DNA of 43,590 nucleotides from a virus: positions 1 to 43,590 of the IMG/VR virus record IMGVR_UViG_3300035085_000018; one strand, 5' to 3'. This document shows positions 20,635-29,421 of the stretch, piece by piece (position 1 is the first letter of the stretch; each line of letters opens with the position of its first letter). Position numbers and translations under genes: made by a program. The notes beneath the pieces were generated by a model. The model had not been told where the DNA came from and searched no databases. It saw only the letters and a list, made by a program, of their open reading frames with translations.

Positions 20635-20973
20635 TTACGGCAGCGACTGATACTTCGAGGCGAAATCTGCTCTCAGGTCCGGCACGGTCTTGGCGCCGCC
20701 TACACCGGTGCCTATGTAGGTGCCGGCCTTGAGAGCATTACAGTAGTCCCGCATCAGCAGCGCCAACGCCTTGAGCGTCTTGTCGAGATTGTCGACGTTG
20801 GAGAGGTCGGTCGGGATTGGATGCAGGAATGCCTGCACCTCGGCGAGCGTCGGCGCCGGCGTTCCGATCGCGTCGACCACATAAATGTCGACGTGATAGC
20901 GCACCGCATCAGGATGCTGGTCGGTCGCCGGGAATACTGGCTCGGACGTGTACACGCAGCGGATTAAGCTCAT
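20635..20973 (-). CDS. Hypothetical protein, tail-lysis boundary
   Basis: A 112-residue protein (ATG 20973, AAGGAAG upstream). It contains VRYHVDIYVVDAIGTP and a later helical stretch (NVDNLDKTLKALALLMRDYC). No family recognised. Its start lies 2 bases from that of the divergent methyltransferase-like gene, and it precedes the holins. The 158 bases before the holin gene hold no feature I can support. Confidence 0.6.
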   Translation of the reverse strand: MSLIRCVYTSEPVFPATDQHPDAVRYHVDIYVVDAIGTPAPTLAEVQAFLHPIPTDLSNVDNLDKTLKALALLMRDYCNALKAGTYIGTGVGGAKTVPDLRADFASKYQSLP

Positions 20974-20975
20974 CT

Positions 20976-21689
20976 ATGGGCCACTTCCTTTGCGCTAAGA
21001 TTTGCTGCGTGGGCATCGACGGTCAAACCCTCGACGAGATCTGCGCAGTGCGCAGAATGGCGTTCGAGGAAAGGCCGATCAGCGCCCTCATCATCGGCGA
21101 TTGTGCGTTCCACACGGCCTGGCGCTCCGGGGATAACCGGCTTGACCTGAAGCGCTTCGCTGAGGTGATGCATTTGACTCGCGTCGAGACTATTGACATC
21201 TCCGGGACTCCAACCATCCGCGCCGACCTGCACGAACCGCTGCCGGAATTGCGCGGCGCGTTCGATATGGTTATCGACGCCGGGACAATGTTCTGCTGCT
21301 TCGACGTGCCGCGCGTTTGGCAAACGCTGCTCGATGTCCTGGCCCCCGGAGGCGTCGCATTCCACGTTTCCGGCCTGACGGGCTATATGGGTCGCAGCTA
21401 TTACAGCTTCCACCCGGCGTTGTTCCGAGACTTCTATAGGGCCAACGGCTTCCAGATTCTCAAGATGGCCGTCAGGTCTCCCAGATTCCCAAAGGCGCGC
21501 TGGTGGCAGCGCGCGGCGACGGATGGATACCGTGCGATCAAGCCGGACGACGTCTATCTCGTCGGAGAGGACCTGCGGTTCAGCACATCGCTGACCGAGC
21601 AGGCGCCGATTGTGCCCAACGACGCCACCATCCTCTGCGCTGCGCGGCGTGCGGAGACTCGTCCCTTCACGCGACCGATCCCACAGTAG
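20976..21689 (+). CDS. SAM-dependent methyltransferase-like protein (inserted moron)
   Basis: A 237-residue protein (a GTG at 21009 is an alternative start). FDMVIDAGTMFCCFDVPRVW followed by LLDVLAPGGVAFHVSGLTGY matches motifs IV-VI of class I methyltransferases; the usual glycine-rich motif I is degenerate (LIIGDCAFHT). It is the only gene on the plus strand inside the 25-kb late operon, has no clear ribosome binding site, and is visibly lower in G+C than its neighbours, so it is probably a recently acquired moron. The target could be a sugar, protein or DNA; unknown. Confidence 0.65.
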   Translation: MGHFLCAKICCVGIDGQTLDEICAVRRMAFEERPISALIIGDCAFHTAWRSGDNRLDLKRFAEVMHLTRVETIDISGTPTIRADLHEPLPELRGAFDMVIDAGTMFCCFDVPRVWQTLLDVLAPGGVAFHVSGLTGYMGRSYYSFHPALFRDFYRANGFQILKMAVRSPRFPKARWWQRAATDGYRAIKPDDVYLVGEDLRFSTSLTEQAPIVPNDATILCAARRAETRPFTRPIPQ

Positions 21690-21715
21690 CCAGTGCCCGC
21701 GCCGGCGCGTGGTGT

Positions 21716-23284
21716 TCACGCCATCAGTTCCCTTACCTGCAGGAACGTCGACATGACGCCGCCCAATTTCCGAGCTGCGGCTGTACCGTTTAGCGTGGTC
21801 ACGCTGCCGCTCGGATTCCCAGCTCGCAATTTGAACGTCGTCGCCACGGTGGTCCCCGACACGACAGCATGACCGAGCGGTACGGTGACCGGGACGTCGG
21901 TGGCAGGAGTTCGCTGCGCCACCGCGGCCAGCGCGTTGGCAACAGCGTCCTGAAACAGAGCGGATATTAAAAAGTCGGTAGCCGTCGCGATGGACCAGGT
22001 GCCGGAATGTTCGATTGCCAGCACGTTCGCCGCGGACGTTGGAGTAATCGCCTGCGACAGATATTGGTCTCCCTCCGTGCTTTGCGGGATCGTGTCGTCC
22101 CACGGGAGGATGGTCGAACCGGTAGCGACGGCGCCCGACGCCGTGCGCTGGCGCTGTATCTCTTGCCCCGGCAGCGGCACGCCATTTCCATAGAGCCTCA
22201 CGCGCGATGGAGCCGTGTTCCACGTGCCCGCGGTGGCGAGCGTGTATTCGAGGAAGCCCAGGATTGCGTAGGCCTTAGACGTCACCGCGGTGCCTGTGTA
22301 GAACACCTGAGCGCTGTCGGCCGCGCCTGCGCCGCCTTCGGCCGTCGAGGAGGCGATGCTGTCCTGACCGAGCGGATAGATGTTGGTACCGGAAAGGCAG
22401 TTGATGACGCCGAGGCGGAAGGTTCCTGCATCGTTGAAGCCAACGAGCCAGAAGCGGCCGGGCACGCCGTTCGAGAACCCGAGCGTGGAGCCGCTCGAGA
22501 TAACGATCGACGTCGCTGCGGTGACGCGAAGCACGGCGAAATCGCCCGTGCCCACAGTCGCATTGCGGAAGAGGACCAGCACCGGATCGGCGGCCGACGG
22601 ATCATTGCCCGCGAGCGTCTTGATGGCGACAGTCTCGGCATTGCCCGCCCGCGAGGTGACGATCGTGCCATTCACCATCCCGACGTGCTGCCCGAGATCC
22701 CGATATTGCAGGTCGTCGCTGCGCACGACATCGGTGCCATCGCAATGGACGCGCTCACGCGTGCCCTGCGTGATCTCCACGCCGGTCTGCCCCGTGACGC
22801 GCAGCGTCAGTTTGAAGGCGCCGGTCGTATTGTTAAAGACGACCCGCTGCCATGGCGTCGCATCGACTTCCACCGCGATGCTGCCCGTAAGCGCGCCGGT
22901 GAAGATGACGATGTCGTTGCGCTGCTCGTCCTCGGTCAGCGTGACGTTCGACGAGCCGGCGACAGACTTGGTGAGAACGCGCGGCGCGCCGAAGGCAGCC
23001 ACCGGCGCGATACGCAGCTTCCTGGTCCCGACACCCCAGTTCACGGCCGCACCGGCGTTCGACGAGGCGAGGATCTTCGTCCGCTGCAGCCGATCCGGCC
23101 CGCTGATGTAGGTGCCGATCCCTACTTCCCAGTTCGTGTCGTCGGTCGCGAAGTAGGGACACGTATTGTTCGCGCCGACGGTGTTGAATGCCTGGAAACC
23201 GACCTGCGCGCCGGCGAGCGTGTAGTCGCCGGCGCCCGTGGTGATGCTCGTCTCGTAGACGCGGTCCGCGGTCTTGAAGGTCAT
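21716..23284 (-). CDS. Tail fibre / tail tip adhesin-like protein
   Basis: A 522-residue protein rich in Gly, Thr, Ser and Ala with many short beta strands (TFKTADRVYETSITTGAGDY at the start) and no long helix, as in receptor-binding fibres. The C-terminus (TTLNGTAAARKLGGVMSTFL) may be a trimerising tip. It is the last large gene of the tail module. I searched its end for the DGR 3' element and did not find it, so it is not a DGR target. Confidence 0.7.
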   Translation of the reverse strand: MTFKTADRVYETSITTGAGDYTLAGAQVGFQAFNTVGANNTCPYFATDDTNWEVGIGTYISGPDRLQRTKILASSNAGAAVNWGVGTRKLRIAPVAAFGAPRVLTKSVAGSSNVTLTEDEQRNDIVIFTGALTGSIAVEVDATPWQRVVFNNTTGAFKLTLRVTGQTGVEITQGTRERVHCDGTDVVRSDDLQYRDLGQHVGMVNGTIVTSRAGNAETVAIKTLAGNDPSAADPVLVLFRNATVGTGDFAVLRVTAATSIVISSGSTLGFSNGVPGRFWLVGFNDAGTFRLGVINCLSGTNIYPLGQDSIASSTAEGGAGAADSAQVFYTGTAVTSKAYAILGFLEYTLATAGTWNTAPSRVRLYGNGVPLPGQEIQRQRTASGAVATGSTILPWDDTIPQSTEGDQYLSQAITPTSAANVLAIEHSGTWSIATATDFLISALFQDAVANALAAVAQRTPATDVPVTVPLGHAVVSGTTVATTFKLRAGNPSGSVTTLNGTAAARKLGGVMSTFLQVRELMA

Positions 23285-24052
23285 TTACAGGCGCTCCCTG
23301 ATGGTGAATTTCTGGCGATAGATCTGCGAGGCGCGATGCACGAGAGCCTCCGACGCATCGGAGAGCCCCCACACGGCCTGCTCGGAGAGGAAGGCGCCGT
23401 TGATGTCCGGGATCACGAGGACGTCCTTCGCCTGGCCGTTGTCGTGCGCGAGCTTGAAGGCGTTGCCGTACATCTCCGACTCGTTCATGAAGTCGAGCGT
23501 GAAGGCGAGGATCCGCTCCTGCGGCAGGAGTTCGACGTGCGACTGGCGGCCGTAGGAGCGCGTCACCCGGCTGTTGTCCGAGGCGGTGACGTTCCACTCG
23601 TAGAGCTGATTGATGCTCGGCTGCCAGCTCGGCCCCAGGACCAGGCGCCCAACCTGCAGGTTGTCGCTCACGGTCGTGTCCGAGACGTCGAGGCGCCAAT
23701 AGCGCGCGGTGGTCGAGGCGAAGGCCTTGTAGGCCGCGCCGTAGCCCGCCTTGACGCCCGCCGCGATGGTGCCGGTGTCGAGAAGCAGGCTGCTGGTCGC
23801 GGTCGGGTCCGTGTTCGAGGCGCGCAGCCGCAGCGTGGCGGCCGAGGTGAAGTTCGTGCCGAGCAGCGCGAGGATCGCGCATGCGACGGCGCTTCCCATG
23901 TCGAGGGTTAAGGAGCTCGTCTTGACGCCGGCCGCGGTGCCCCACTTGCGGGAGACGTGCGGCTGCTGCACGTTCGTTCCGGGCAGGGTCGACAGCTCCG
24001 AGCCGGCCGAGAGCGCCGCGCTGTCGGCGAGGTTCTGCCAGGCGATGAGCAT
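23285..24052 (-). CDS. Tail protein (distal tail-like)
   Basis: A 255-residue protein. The middle has a jelly-roll-like pattern (SSLTLDMGSAVACAILALLG, then TARYWRLDVSDTTVSDNLQV) as in galactose-binding-like tail proteins, and the end contains FLSEQAVWGLSDASEAL. It stops 1 base before the fibre start. Probably part of the tail tip. Confidence 0.65.
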   Translation of the reverse strand: MLIAWQNLADSAALSAGSELSTLPGTNVQQPHVSRKWGTAAGVKTSSLTLDMGSAVACAILALLGTNFTSAATLRLRASNTDPTATSSLLLDTGTIAAGVKAGYGAAYKAFASTTARYWRLDVSDTTVSDNLQVGRLVLGPSWQPSINQLYEWNVTASDNSRVTRSYGRQSHVELLPQERILAFTLDFMNESEMYGNAFKLAHDNGQAKDVLVIPDINGAFLSEQAVWGLSDASEALVHRASQIYRQKFTIRERL

Positions 24053-24055
24053 CGG

Positions 24056-25720
24056 TTAGACGAGCACCAGCAGCTCGACGGTGGCGCCGCGCACCGCCTG
24101 GCCGATGACGCGGCCCGAGGCGCCCTGGACGAGTCCGTAGCGGGGATGGCTCATCTGGATCACCTGCCCCATCTCGCGCGTCAGCGCGCGCAGCTTGGTG
24201 AGCATGCGGTAAAGCGCAGGCTGCATGCTCCACAGCGAGAAGAGCCGCAGCGCCTCCGCGTCGGCGTCCGCCTGGTTGGCGTAGAACGCCTCGATCGGCC
24301 CGAGCTCGAGCGCGAGCAGGTGCCTGCTCTGCACGCTGGCGTCGTCGACCTTCGACAGGCGCAGCTCCTGCGCGGCGAAGACGCGCTGCGCCGCGGTCAC
24401 TGACGCAGCCAGGTCGGTCTGCACCGTGTAGTTGCGCTGATAGCCCACCAGCGCGCGCCAGACCACCGGGTCGACCGGCGCGGGCAGCGGCACGCGTTCG
24501 AGCTCGAGGATGTCTTCCGCCGTGAAGCTCGCCGCCGGCGCCTCGCCGAGCGCGTTCTTGATCACGCCCACGGTGAAGCCGCCGGCGCGCGCGAAGCCGC
24601 CGAAGGCGCCGATGCCGGCGAGCAGCGCATCCACGGCATCGCCGACGGTGACCGGATCCAGGCCGATCCACATGCCGACGTCCGCCGGCGCGTCGGAGTT
24701 GAGGCGCGAGAACGACGACGGCTCGATCTCGCTCGCGTTCAGGCCGGCGATATTGAGCATGCGCAGCACGATGTCGCTCGTGCGCGAGACGTAGCCTGCG
24801 CCGCTCGCGTCGCCCTGGGCGGTGCAGGTGACCGTGCCCGCCGGCGTGGCGCCGAGCGTGAAGGTGCCGTTCGCGAGGTTCGCCTGGAACTGCCCGGGCG
24901 CCGGGGCGCCGGCGACCGGCGTCAGCGCGACGCCGCGATCGAACACCGCGTCGATCGACTTGATCGTCCCGTCGTTGACCTGGTAGACGAGGTTGGTACT
25001 GTCGACCAGCGGCGCGGGAATGTTGAAGCCCTTCCCCCAGAGCTTCGGTTTGCGCTTGCCCTTCAGGTCCGCGCCGCCCTCCAGGCCGCCGGTGCCGAGA
25101 TAGGCGGTCTCGTTGAGCCGCCGCTGCAGCTTGGCGGAGCCGTCCGACAGACGGAAGCGCAGCAGGTCCGTTCCGATCGTGACGTTCTGGACGACGCCGG
25201 TGAAGACCTTGCCGAAGGTCGAGAGCGCGGCGCCGGGGTCACCGACCAGGATGCGCGCCGGCCGGCCCTCGATCGAGTAGTTCTTCTTCAGCAGGTCGAG
25301 CTGGCCGTCGTTGTTGAGCAGCGCGCACTCGGCGAAGATCGTGGTCACGCCCCCGACCCCGTCGCGGCCGGCCGAGGTTCGCTCGACGCGGATCTCATCG
25401 GCGGTGAGCCGGCCGTCGTACCACGTGTAGGCCGGCGAGTCCGCCCCCTGCGAGATGTAGCCGTGCGTCGAATAGCGCAGCGTCACCACGCCGCCCGAGA
25501 CGCCGGCGGCGTCGCCGGCGTAGGCGAGCTCGCCGTAGGCCTCGTCCGCGTACGCGGCCGAAAGGGCCGACACGGTAGCGAGCGAGAACACGTCGAGCTC
25601 GAGCAGCCAGCAGCGCTTCGTCGTCACCAGCGCGAGGAACGCCTCGAAGGCCGAGGGGTCCGCGACGACGTGGTCGAACTCGCTGAAGGCGAGCTCGCCG
25701 TAGCTTTCGGCGCCGAACAT
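24056..25720 (-). CDS. Tail tip / baseplate hub-like protein
   Basis: A 554-residue protein with two copies of a YGELAxxx motif near the N-terminus (residues about 7-12 and 62-67) and a large beta-rich body with DIVLRMLNIAGLNASEIEPS and a central FGGFARAGGFTVGVIKNA. Located directly after the tape measure gene, the position of tail tip or hub proteins in siphoviruses. Exact homologue not recognised. Confidence 0.7.
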   Translation of the reverse strand: MFGAESYGELAFSEFDHVVADPSAFEAFLALVTTKRCWLLELDVFSLATVSALSAAYADEAYGELAYAGDAAGVSGGVVTLRYSTHGYISQGADSPAYTWYDGRLTADEIRVERTSAGRDGVGGVTTIFAECALLNNDGQLDLLKKNYSIEGRPARILVGDPGAALSTFGKVFTGVVQNVTIGTDLLRFRLSDGSAKLQRRLNETAYLGTGGLEGGADLKGKRKPKLWGKGFNIPAPLVDSTNLVYQVNDGTIKSIDAVFDRGVALTPVAGAPAPGQFQANLANGTFTLGATPAGTVTCTAQGDASGAGYVSRTSDIVLRMLNIAGLNASEIEPSSFSRLNSDAPADVGMWIGLDPVTVGDAVDALLAGIGAFGGFARAGGFTVGVIKNALGEAPAASFTAEDILELERVPLPAPVDPVVWRALVGYQRNYTVQTDLAASVTAAQRVFAAQELRLSKVDDASVQSRHLLALELGPIEAFYANQADADAEALRLFSLWSMQPALYRMLTKLRALTREMGQVIQMSHPRYGLVQGASGRVIGQAVRGATVELLVLV

Positions 25721-25721
25721 C

Positions 25722-28700
25722 TCAGGCGGCCTGCAGCGCGTCCATGCGGCGGATCTCCGCCTGGACGCCTTTCAGCTGGTCGGAGACGTCGTTGAAGCCC
25801 TGCTTGAGCACCGCGATCTGATCCTTCGAGGTCTGCAGCATGGTCGCCGGCACGTCCTTCAGGATCTCCGCCTGCGTCGCGTGCTGCTTCTCGAGGAGAT
25901 CGTTCAGCATGCGGTTGCCGTCGGCGAAGAGCTGCGCGAACTCGGGCCCGCTCGCGTAGACGTCGCGCCCGACGCCGAGCGCGGTCTGCAGCACCCCGGG
26001 GAAGGCGTTGACCGACGAAAGGTCGCCGCCGATCGCGCTGCTATAGGAGTCCTGCAGCAGGCGGCGCGCGGCGGAAAAGCGGTCGAGCGGCGAGTTGCCC
26101 TCGGCGCCCACGGCGAGCGCGTTGCGCGCGTCCTCGAGGCTCGTGATGCCGAGCTCGCCCGGCAGCGCCGAGGCCATCTGCCCGAGGCGCCCCTCGAGGC
26201 TCGCCTGGGCCGTGCGCAGATCGTCGGCCGCTTTCTGCCAATCGTCGGCGCTCATCGACATGACCCGGGTGAGGTCCTCGATGCTGACGCCCAGGGTGTC
26301 CGAGATCGCCTTCAGGCGGTCCGCCTGGATGGTCTCCGCGGCGCCGCTCTGCGTCCAGTCGGTGTGCTCGGTGCCGAAGCTGTAGGTTCGGCTGATGCCG
26401 CCCAGGGCCGCGTTGACGCGTGCGATCTGATCGGGCGACAGGTGCAGGTTCGAGATGACGTTCTGCTCCTGCGCCGCGACTTGCGCCTTGAACGAGGCGA
26501 GCGTGGTGCCCATCTCGGCGCCGGAGAACCAGCGGTCGCCTTCATACGGGTTCGCGGCGACCTGGCCGAAGCCCTGCCGGAACGGCGCGGTGCGCTCGTC
26601 CGGGCCGCGGCTGCCGAGGAAGTTGAACGGGTCGGCGATCTTCATCATCGGCCCGGTGATGGGGTTGTCGCGCGCGCGCTGCGCGAGGCCGCTCTGCTTC
26701 GCGAGATAGAGCCCTCCCACCGCGGCGACCGGCGGCAGCCAGGAGAACGAGGCCGCCGCGCCCGCGCCGGCGCCCTCGCCCAGCGCCGCATAGCCGGCGG
26801 AGCCGTAGGCCGGCGCCGAGGCGCCGCCGAAGAGCCCGCCCAGGCCCGCGAAGAGCGGGCCGGCGGCCGAGGCGAGCGGCCCGGTGACCTGCTGGCGGAT
26901 CTCGATGCGGAGGAGGTCGGTCTCGATCGTGTCGACCAAGTCCTTCAGGTTGGTCTTGCCGGTTTTCACGAACCGGAGCAGGGACTCCTCGGCCCCCTGA
27001 AACGCGTCGGTGAACAGCGTCTTCGACATCGCCGCGGAGTTCGTGACGACGTCGTTGTATTCATTCATGCCCTGCTTGACGCCGGTCAGCCAATCGCGCT
27101 CGGCGTCCGTGCGCGCCTTGATGAGGCCGGTGATCGCGCGCTTTCGCTGCTCCGCGCCCTGGATGATGCTGGCCATCGCCTGCTCGGCGCCGGGCAGAAT
27201 CTCGCCGGTGTCGTCGCGCGGCAATCGCGCGAGCTGCTGCCGGAGGTCGAGCTCGATCGCCCGCACGGCGTTCGCCTTGTCGATCTCCCGGCTCGACAGG
27301 CCGATCAGGCCGATCTCGAAGCTGAGCTGGTCGGTCTGCGCACGCGTCGCATCGTTGCTGTCCTGCAGCGCCTTGCGCCCCTCTTCGATCGCGCGCGTGT
27401 AGTTCTCGGTGTAGTCGGCGGCGACCTTCTGCCTGAGCTCGACCGCTTTGTAGGCATCGATCTTCTTCGCCACGTCGAGCAGCTGGTCCTTGTCCGCGTC
27501 GCCGAGCTTGCGCAGCGTGCCCTCTTGCGTCTCGTACATCACCGTCGCGGCGCTGCCGGAATGCGTGAGATCGAAATACTGCTTGTTCAGCGACTGCAGC
27601 GTGGTCTCGAAGCGCTTGTGCAGGGCGTCGCTCTCGCCCAGCGGGTTCTTGACCTCCGTCGGGATGCCGCCGCCGGCGAACTCGAAGAAGGGGGAGTTGG
27701 GGTCGCGGCCGGCCTGCGCGAGCTGCGACTCGGCGAGGCGACGGAAGTAGCCGGCATCCTTTTCGAGTTGCTGCAGCCGGCGCGCCCCGGCGGCGCGCTC
27801 GACCTTGGCGGTGTTGCCGAAGGAGAACGTCGGCGCGTTGTCAATGTCGGCCTGCGAGAGATCCGGATATTTGCCCCGGATCTTGGCTATCTCCGACTCG
27901 GCGGCGGTGAGTGCGCCCATCGGGTCGGCGTTCTGCTTATCGGTCGCGGAGAAGAAGATGCGGAGCGCCCCGGATAGATCGCCGGCCGCGAGGCGAGCGG
28001 CGACCATCTGATCGGTGACCTTCGTGAGCCAGGGCAGGAGCTCGTTCGCGAAGGCAATTTTCGCCTGCTCGCTTGCAGAGGAGAGGGAGCGCAGGTTGTC
28101 CTCGAAAGCCTTCGCCGCCTTCGCCTGCTCGGTGGTGACCTTCGTCTGCTGCTCGCCCGCGCGCGCCAGCTCATAGAGGAACGGCAGCATGTTGGCGCCG
28201 GACTTGCCCAGGACCTCCTGGGCGAACGCCGTGGCGAGCGTCTGGTCGCGCATCAGCGAGAGCTTCTGGCCGAGCTCGCGCATCACGTCCTGCGCCGGGC
28301 GCAGGGCGCCGGTCGCGTCGGTGGTCGAGATCTTCAGGGTGTTGAAGACCTTCGCCGCCTTGGTCGTGCCGTCGCCGGCCTCGGCCATCGACTTCGACAG
28401 CTTCTGCATGCTCGTCGCCACGTCGTCGAGGCTGGTCTCCGACGACTGGGCGACCGGCTTGAGCTGCGACATTACCTCGACGGTGGTGCCGGCGCTCTGC
28501 GCGAGCCGCAACATCGCCGTCTGCGCGGTGAAGGCGCTGTTCACCCAGGAGGCGAAGAAACCGGCTGAGAATGTGACGCCGAACGCCGCGAGCGCTGATT
28601 TCGCGACGTTGATCGAGCGCTCGATATCGCCCATCGAGCGCTGCACGATCGACGTCGCCTGCGTCATATCCTGCTGCAGGCGGGCGAGGTTCGTCGCGAT

Positions 28701-28727
28701 GTCGACGATGAGTTGACCGGCTCTCAT
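25722..28727 (-). CDS. Tail tape measure protein
   Basis: At 1001 residues the longest gene. It starts with MRAGQLIVDIATNLARLQQD, followed by long helical coiled-coil stretches, a hydrophobic N-terminal segment (about 48-65), and a Gly/Ala-rich membrane-like region near residues 625-690 (GPLFAGLGGLFGG). This is the lambda-type tape measure layout that sets tail length and helps DNA entry. It directly follows the tail chaperone genes. Confidence 0.9.
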   Translation of the reverse strand: MRAGQLIVDIATNLARLQQDMTQATSIVQRSMGDIERSINVAKSALAAFGVTFSAGFFASWVNSAFTAQTAMLRLAQSAGTTVEVMSQLKPVAQSSETSLDDVATSMQKLSKSMAEAGDGTTKAAKVFNTLKISTTDATGALRPAQDVMRELGQKLSLMRDQTLATAFAQEVLGKSGANMLPFLYELARAGEQQTKVTTEQAKAAKAFEDNLRSLSSASEQAKIAFANELLPWLTKVTDQMVAARLAAGDLSGALRIFFSATDKQNADPMGALTAAESEIAKIRGKYPDLSQADIDNAPTFSFGNTAKVERAAGARRLQQLEKDAGYFRRLAESQLAQAGRDPNSPFFEFAGGGIPTEVKNPLGESDALHKRFETTLQSLNKQYFDLTHSGSAATVMYETQEGTLRKLGDADKDQLLDVAKKIDAYKAVELRQKVAADYTENYTRAIEEGRKALQDSNDATRAQTDQLSFEIGLIGLSSREIDKANAVRAIELDLRQQLARLPRDDTGEILPGAEQAMASIIQGAEQRKRAITGLIKARTDAERDWLTGVKQGMNEYNDVVTNSAAMSKTLFTDAFQGAEESLLRFVKTGKTNLKDLVDTIETDLLRIEIRQQVTGPLASAAGPLFAGLGGLFGGASAPAYGSAGYAALGEGAGAGAAASFSWLPPVAAVGGLYLAKQSGLAQRARDNPITGPMMKIADPFNFLGSRGPDERTAPFRQGFGQVAANPYEGDRWFSGAEMGTTLASFKAQVAAQEQNVISNLHLSPDQIARVNAALGGISRTYSFGTEHTDWTQSGAAETIQADRLKAISDTLGVSIEDLTRVMSMSADDWQKAADDLRTAQASLEGRLGQMASALPGELGITSLEDARNALAVGAEGNSPLDRFSAARRLLQDSYSSAIGGDLSSVNAFPGVLQTALGVGRDVYASGPEFAQLFADGNRMLNDLLEKQHATQAEILKDVPATMLQTSKDQIAVLKQGFNDVSDQLKGVQAEIRRMDALQAA

Positions 28728-28728
28728 G

Positions 28729-29411
28729 TCATGTTTTCGCCTTGGGGGTTCGCTCCGAGAACGCCTTGAGGGCGCCCGCTTCCATCACCTGCAGCTGCTC
28801 GAAGAGCTCCGGCGTCACGGACACGCCGGCCAGCTCGAGGCCGTCGCGTACGCGGGTGTAATCGAGGCCGGTCGGGCCGCCCATGCCCGTGGCCCACTGG
28901 GTCTGCACCTTGAGGAAGGCCTGCACCGCAGGCCAGTTTTCCGGCCATACCTCGAAGGTGGGATTCTTCGCGCCGAGCTGCTGCGCGACCTGCCCCTCCT
29001 GCACACCGAGCTTGCGCAGGTCCTCGCGCGCCGCGTCGAGGCCGTCGCCACCGCGCACCCAGTACGCGGCGGCCTCGCTCAGTTTCCCAGCGGGCCCGTC
29101 ACCGCGCCCTTCAGCCAGGCCTTGATGATCGCGCCCTCGGCGCCGGGCTCGAGCAGCAGGGCTGTGCGGTTGACGTCGTTCACCTCGAGCGGCTTGCCGT
29201 CGGCGTCGGCGATCCCGCTCCAGCCGACGAAGATCTCGTCGCACATTTCGCGATCGGAGCGCTGCTTGCCCATGAGCTCGCGGATCTTCGACTGGTCCAG
29301 GCGCTTGAACTCGCCGACGAAGTCGAAGGCGTCCAGGCCGCCGGCGTCGTTGGGGCGCCGGATCTCGACCTTGAACTTGAACGTGGTGGCGCGGGAAAGC
29401 TGGTACGGCAT
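28729..29411 (-). CDS. Tail assembly chaperone GT fusion (-1 frameshift product)
   Basis: If ribosomes slip -1 at GGGAAAC (29088-29082), the last bases before the stop of the shorter chaperone, reading continues for 117 more residues to 28729. The downstream part (SEAAAYWVRGG, FEVWPENWPAVQAFLKVQTQ, MGGPTGLDYTRVRDGLELAG) is typical of the DUF1799-type protein encoded in this position. It has no own good start codon. Total product about 227 residues, like lambda gpGT, which holds the tape measure protein during tail assembly. Confidence 0.85.
29079..29411 (-). CDS. Tail assembly chaperone (G-like)
   Basis: A 110-residue protein: PYQLSRATTFKFKVEIRRPN, then GEFKRLDQSKIRELMGKQRS, a pattern of the phage tail assembly chaperone family. 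It ends in GPLGN and a TGA right after the slippery site. Made in excess over the fused form in related phages (established for lambda G/GT). Confidence 0.8.
   Translation of the reverse strand: MPYQLSRATTFKFKVEIRRPNDAGGLDAFDFVGEFKRLDQSKIRELMGKQRSDREMCDEIFVGWSGIADADGKPLEVNDVNRTALLLEPGAEGAIIKAWLKGAVTGPLGN
29082..29088 (-). promoter_or_regulatory. Programmed -1 frameshift site GGGAAAC
   Basis: In the zero frame the bases are read G-GGA-AAC followed at once by TGA. This fits the X-XXY-YYZ rule, and lambda uses the near-identical GGGAAAG. The -1 frame is open across the stop and carries the second chaperone domain. Confidence 0.85.
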
Positions 29412-29421
29412 CGGATGCCTT

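Noticed and set aside
21716-23284. Tail fibre gene as a third DGR target
   Set aside because: No copy of the template's 3' 25-base element found by eye on either strand; codon use not Asn-rich at one end in the DGR manner.
22007-23911. Long plus-strand frame opposite the fibre and tail genes
   Set aside because: Shadow frame; composition typical of reversed GC-rich coding sequence, no ribosome binding site.
25881-27977. Plus-strand frame of 698 codons opposite the tape measure gene
   Set aside because: Antisense shadow; the minus-strand frame has clear tape measure features.
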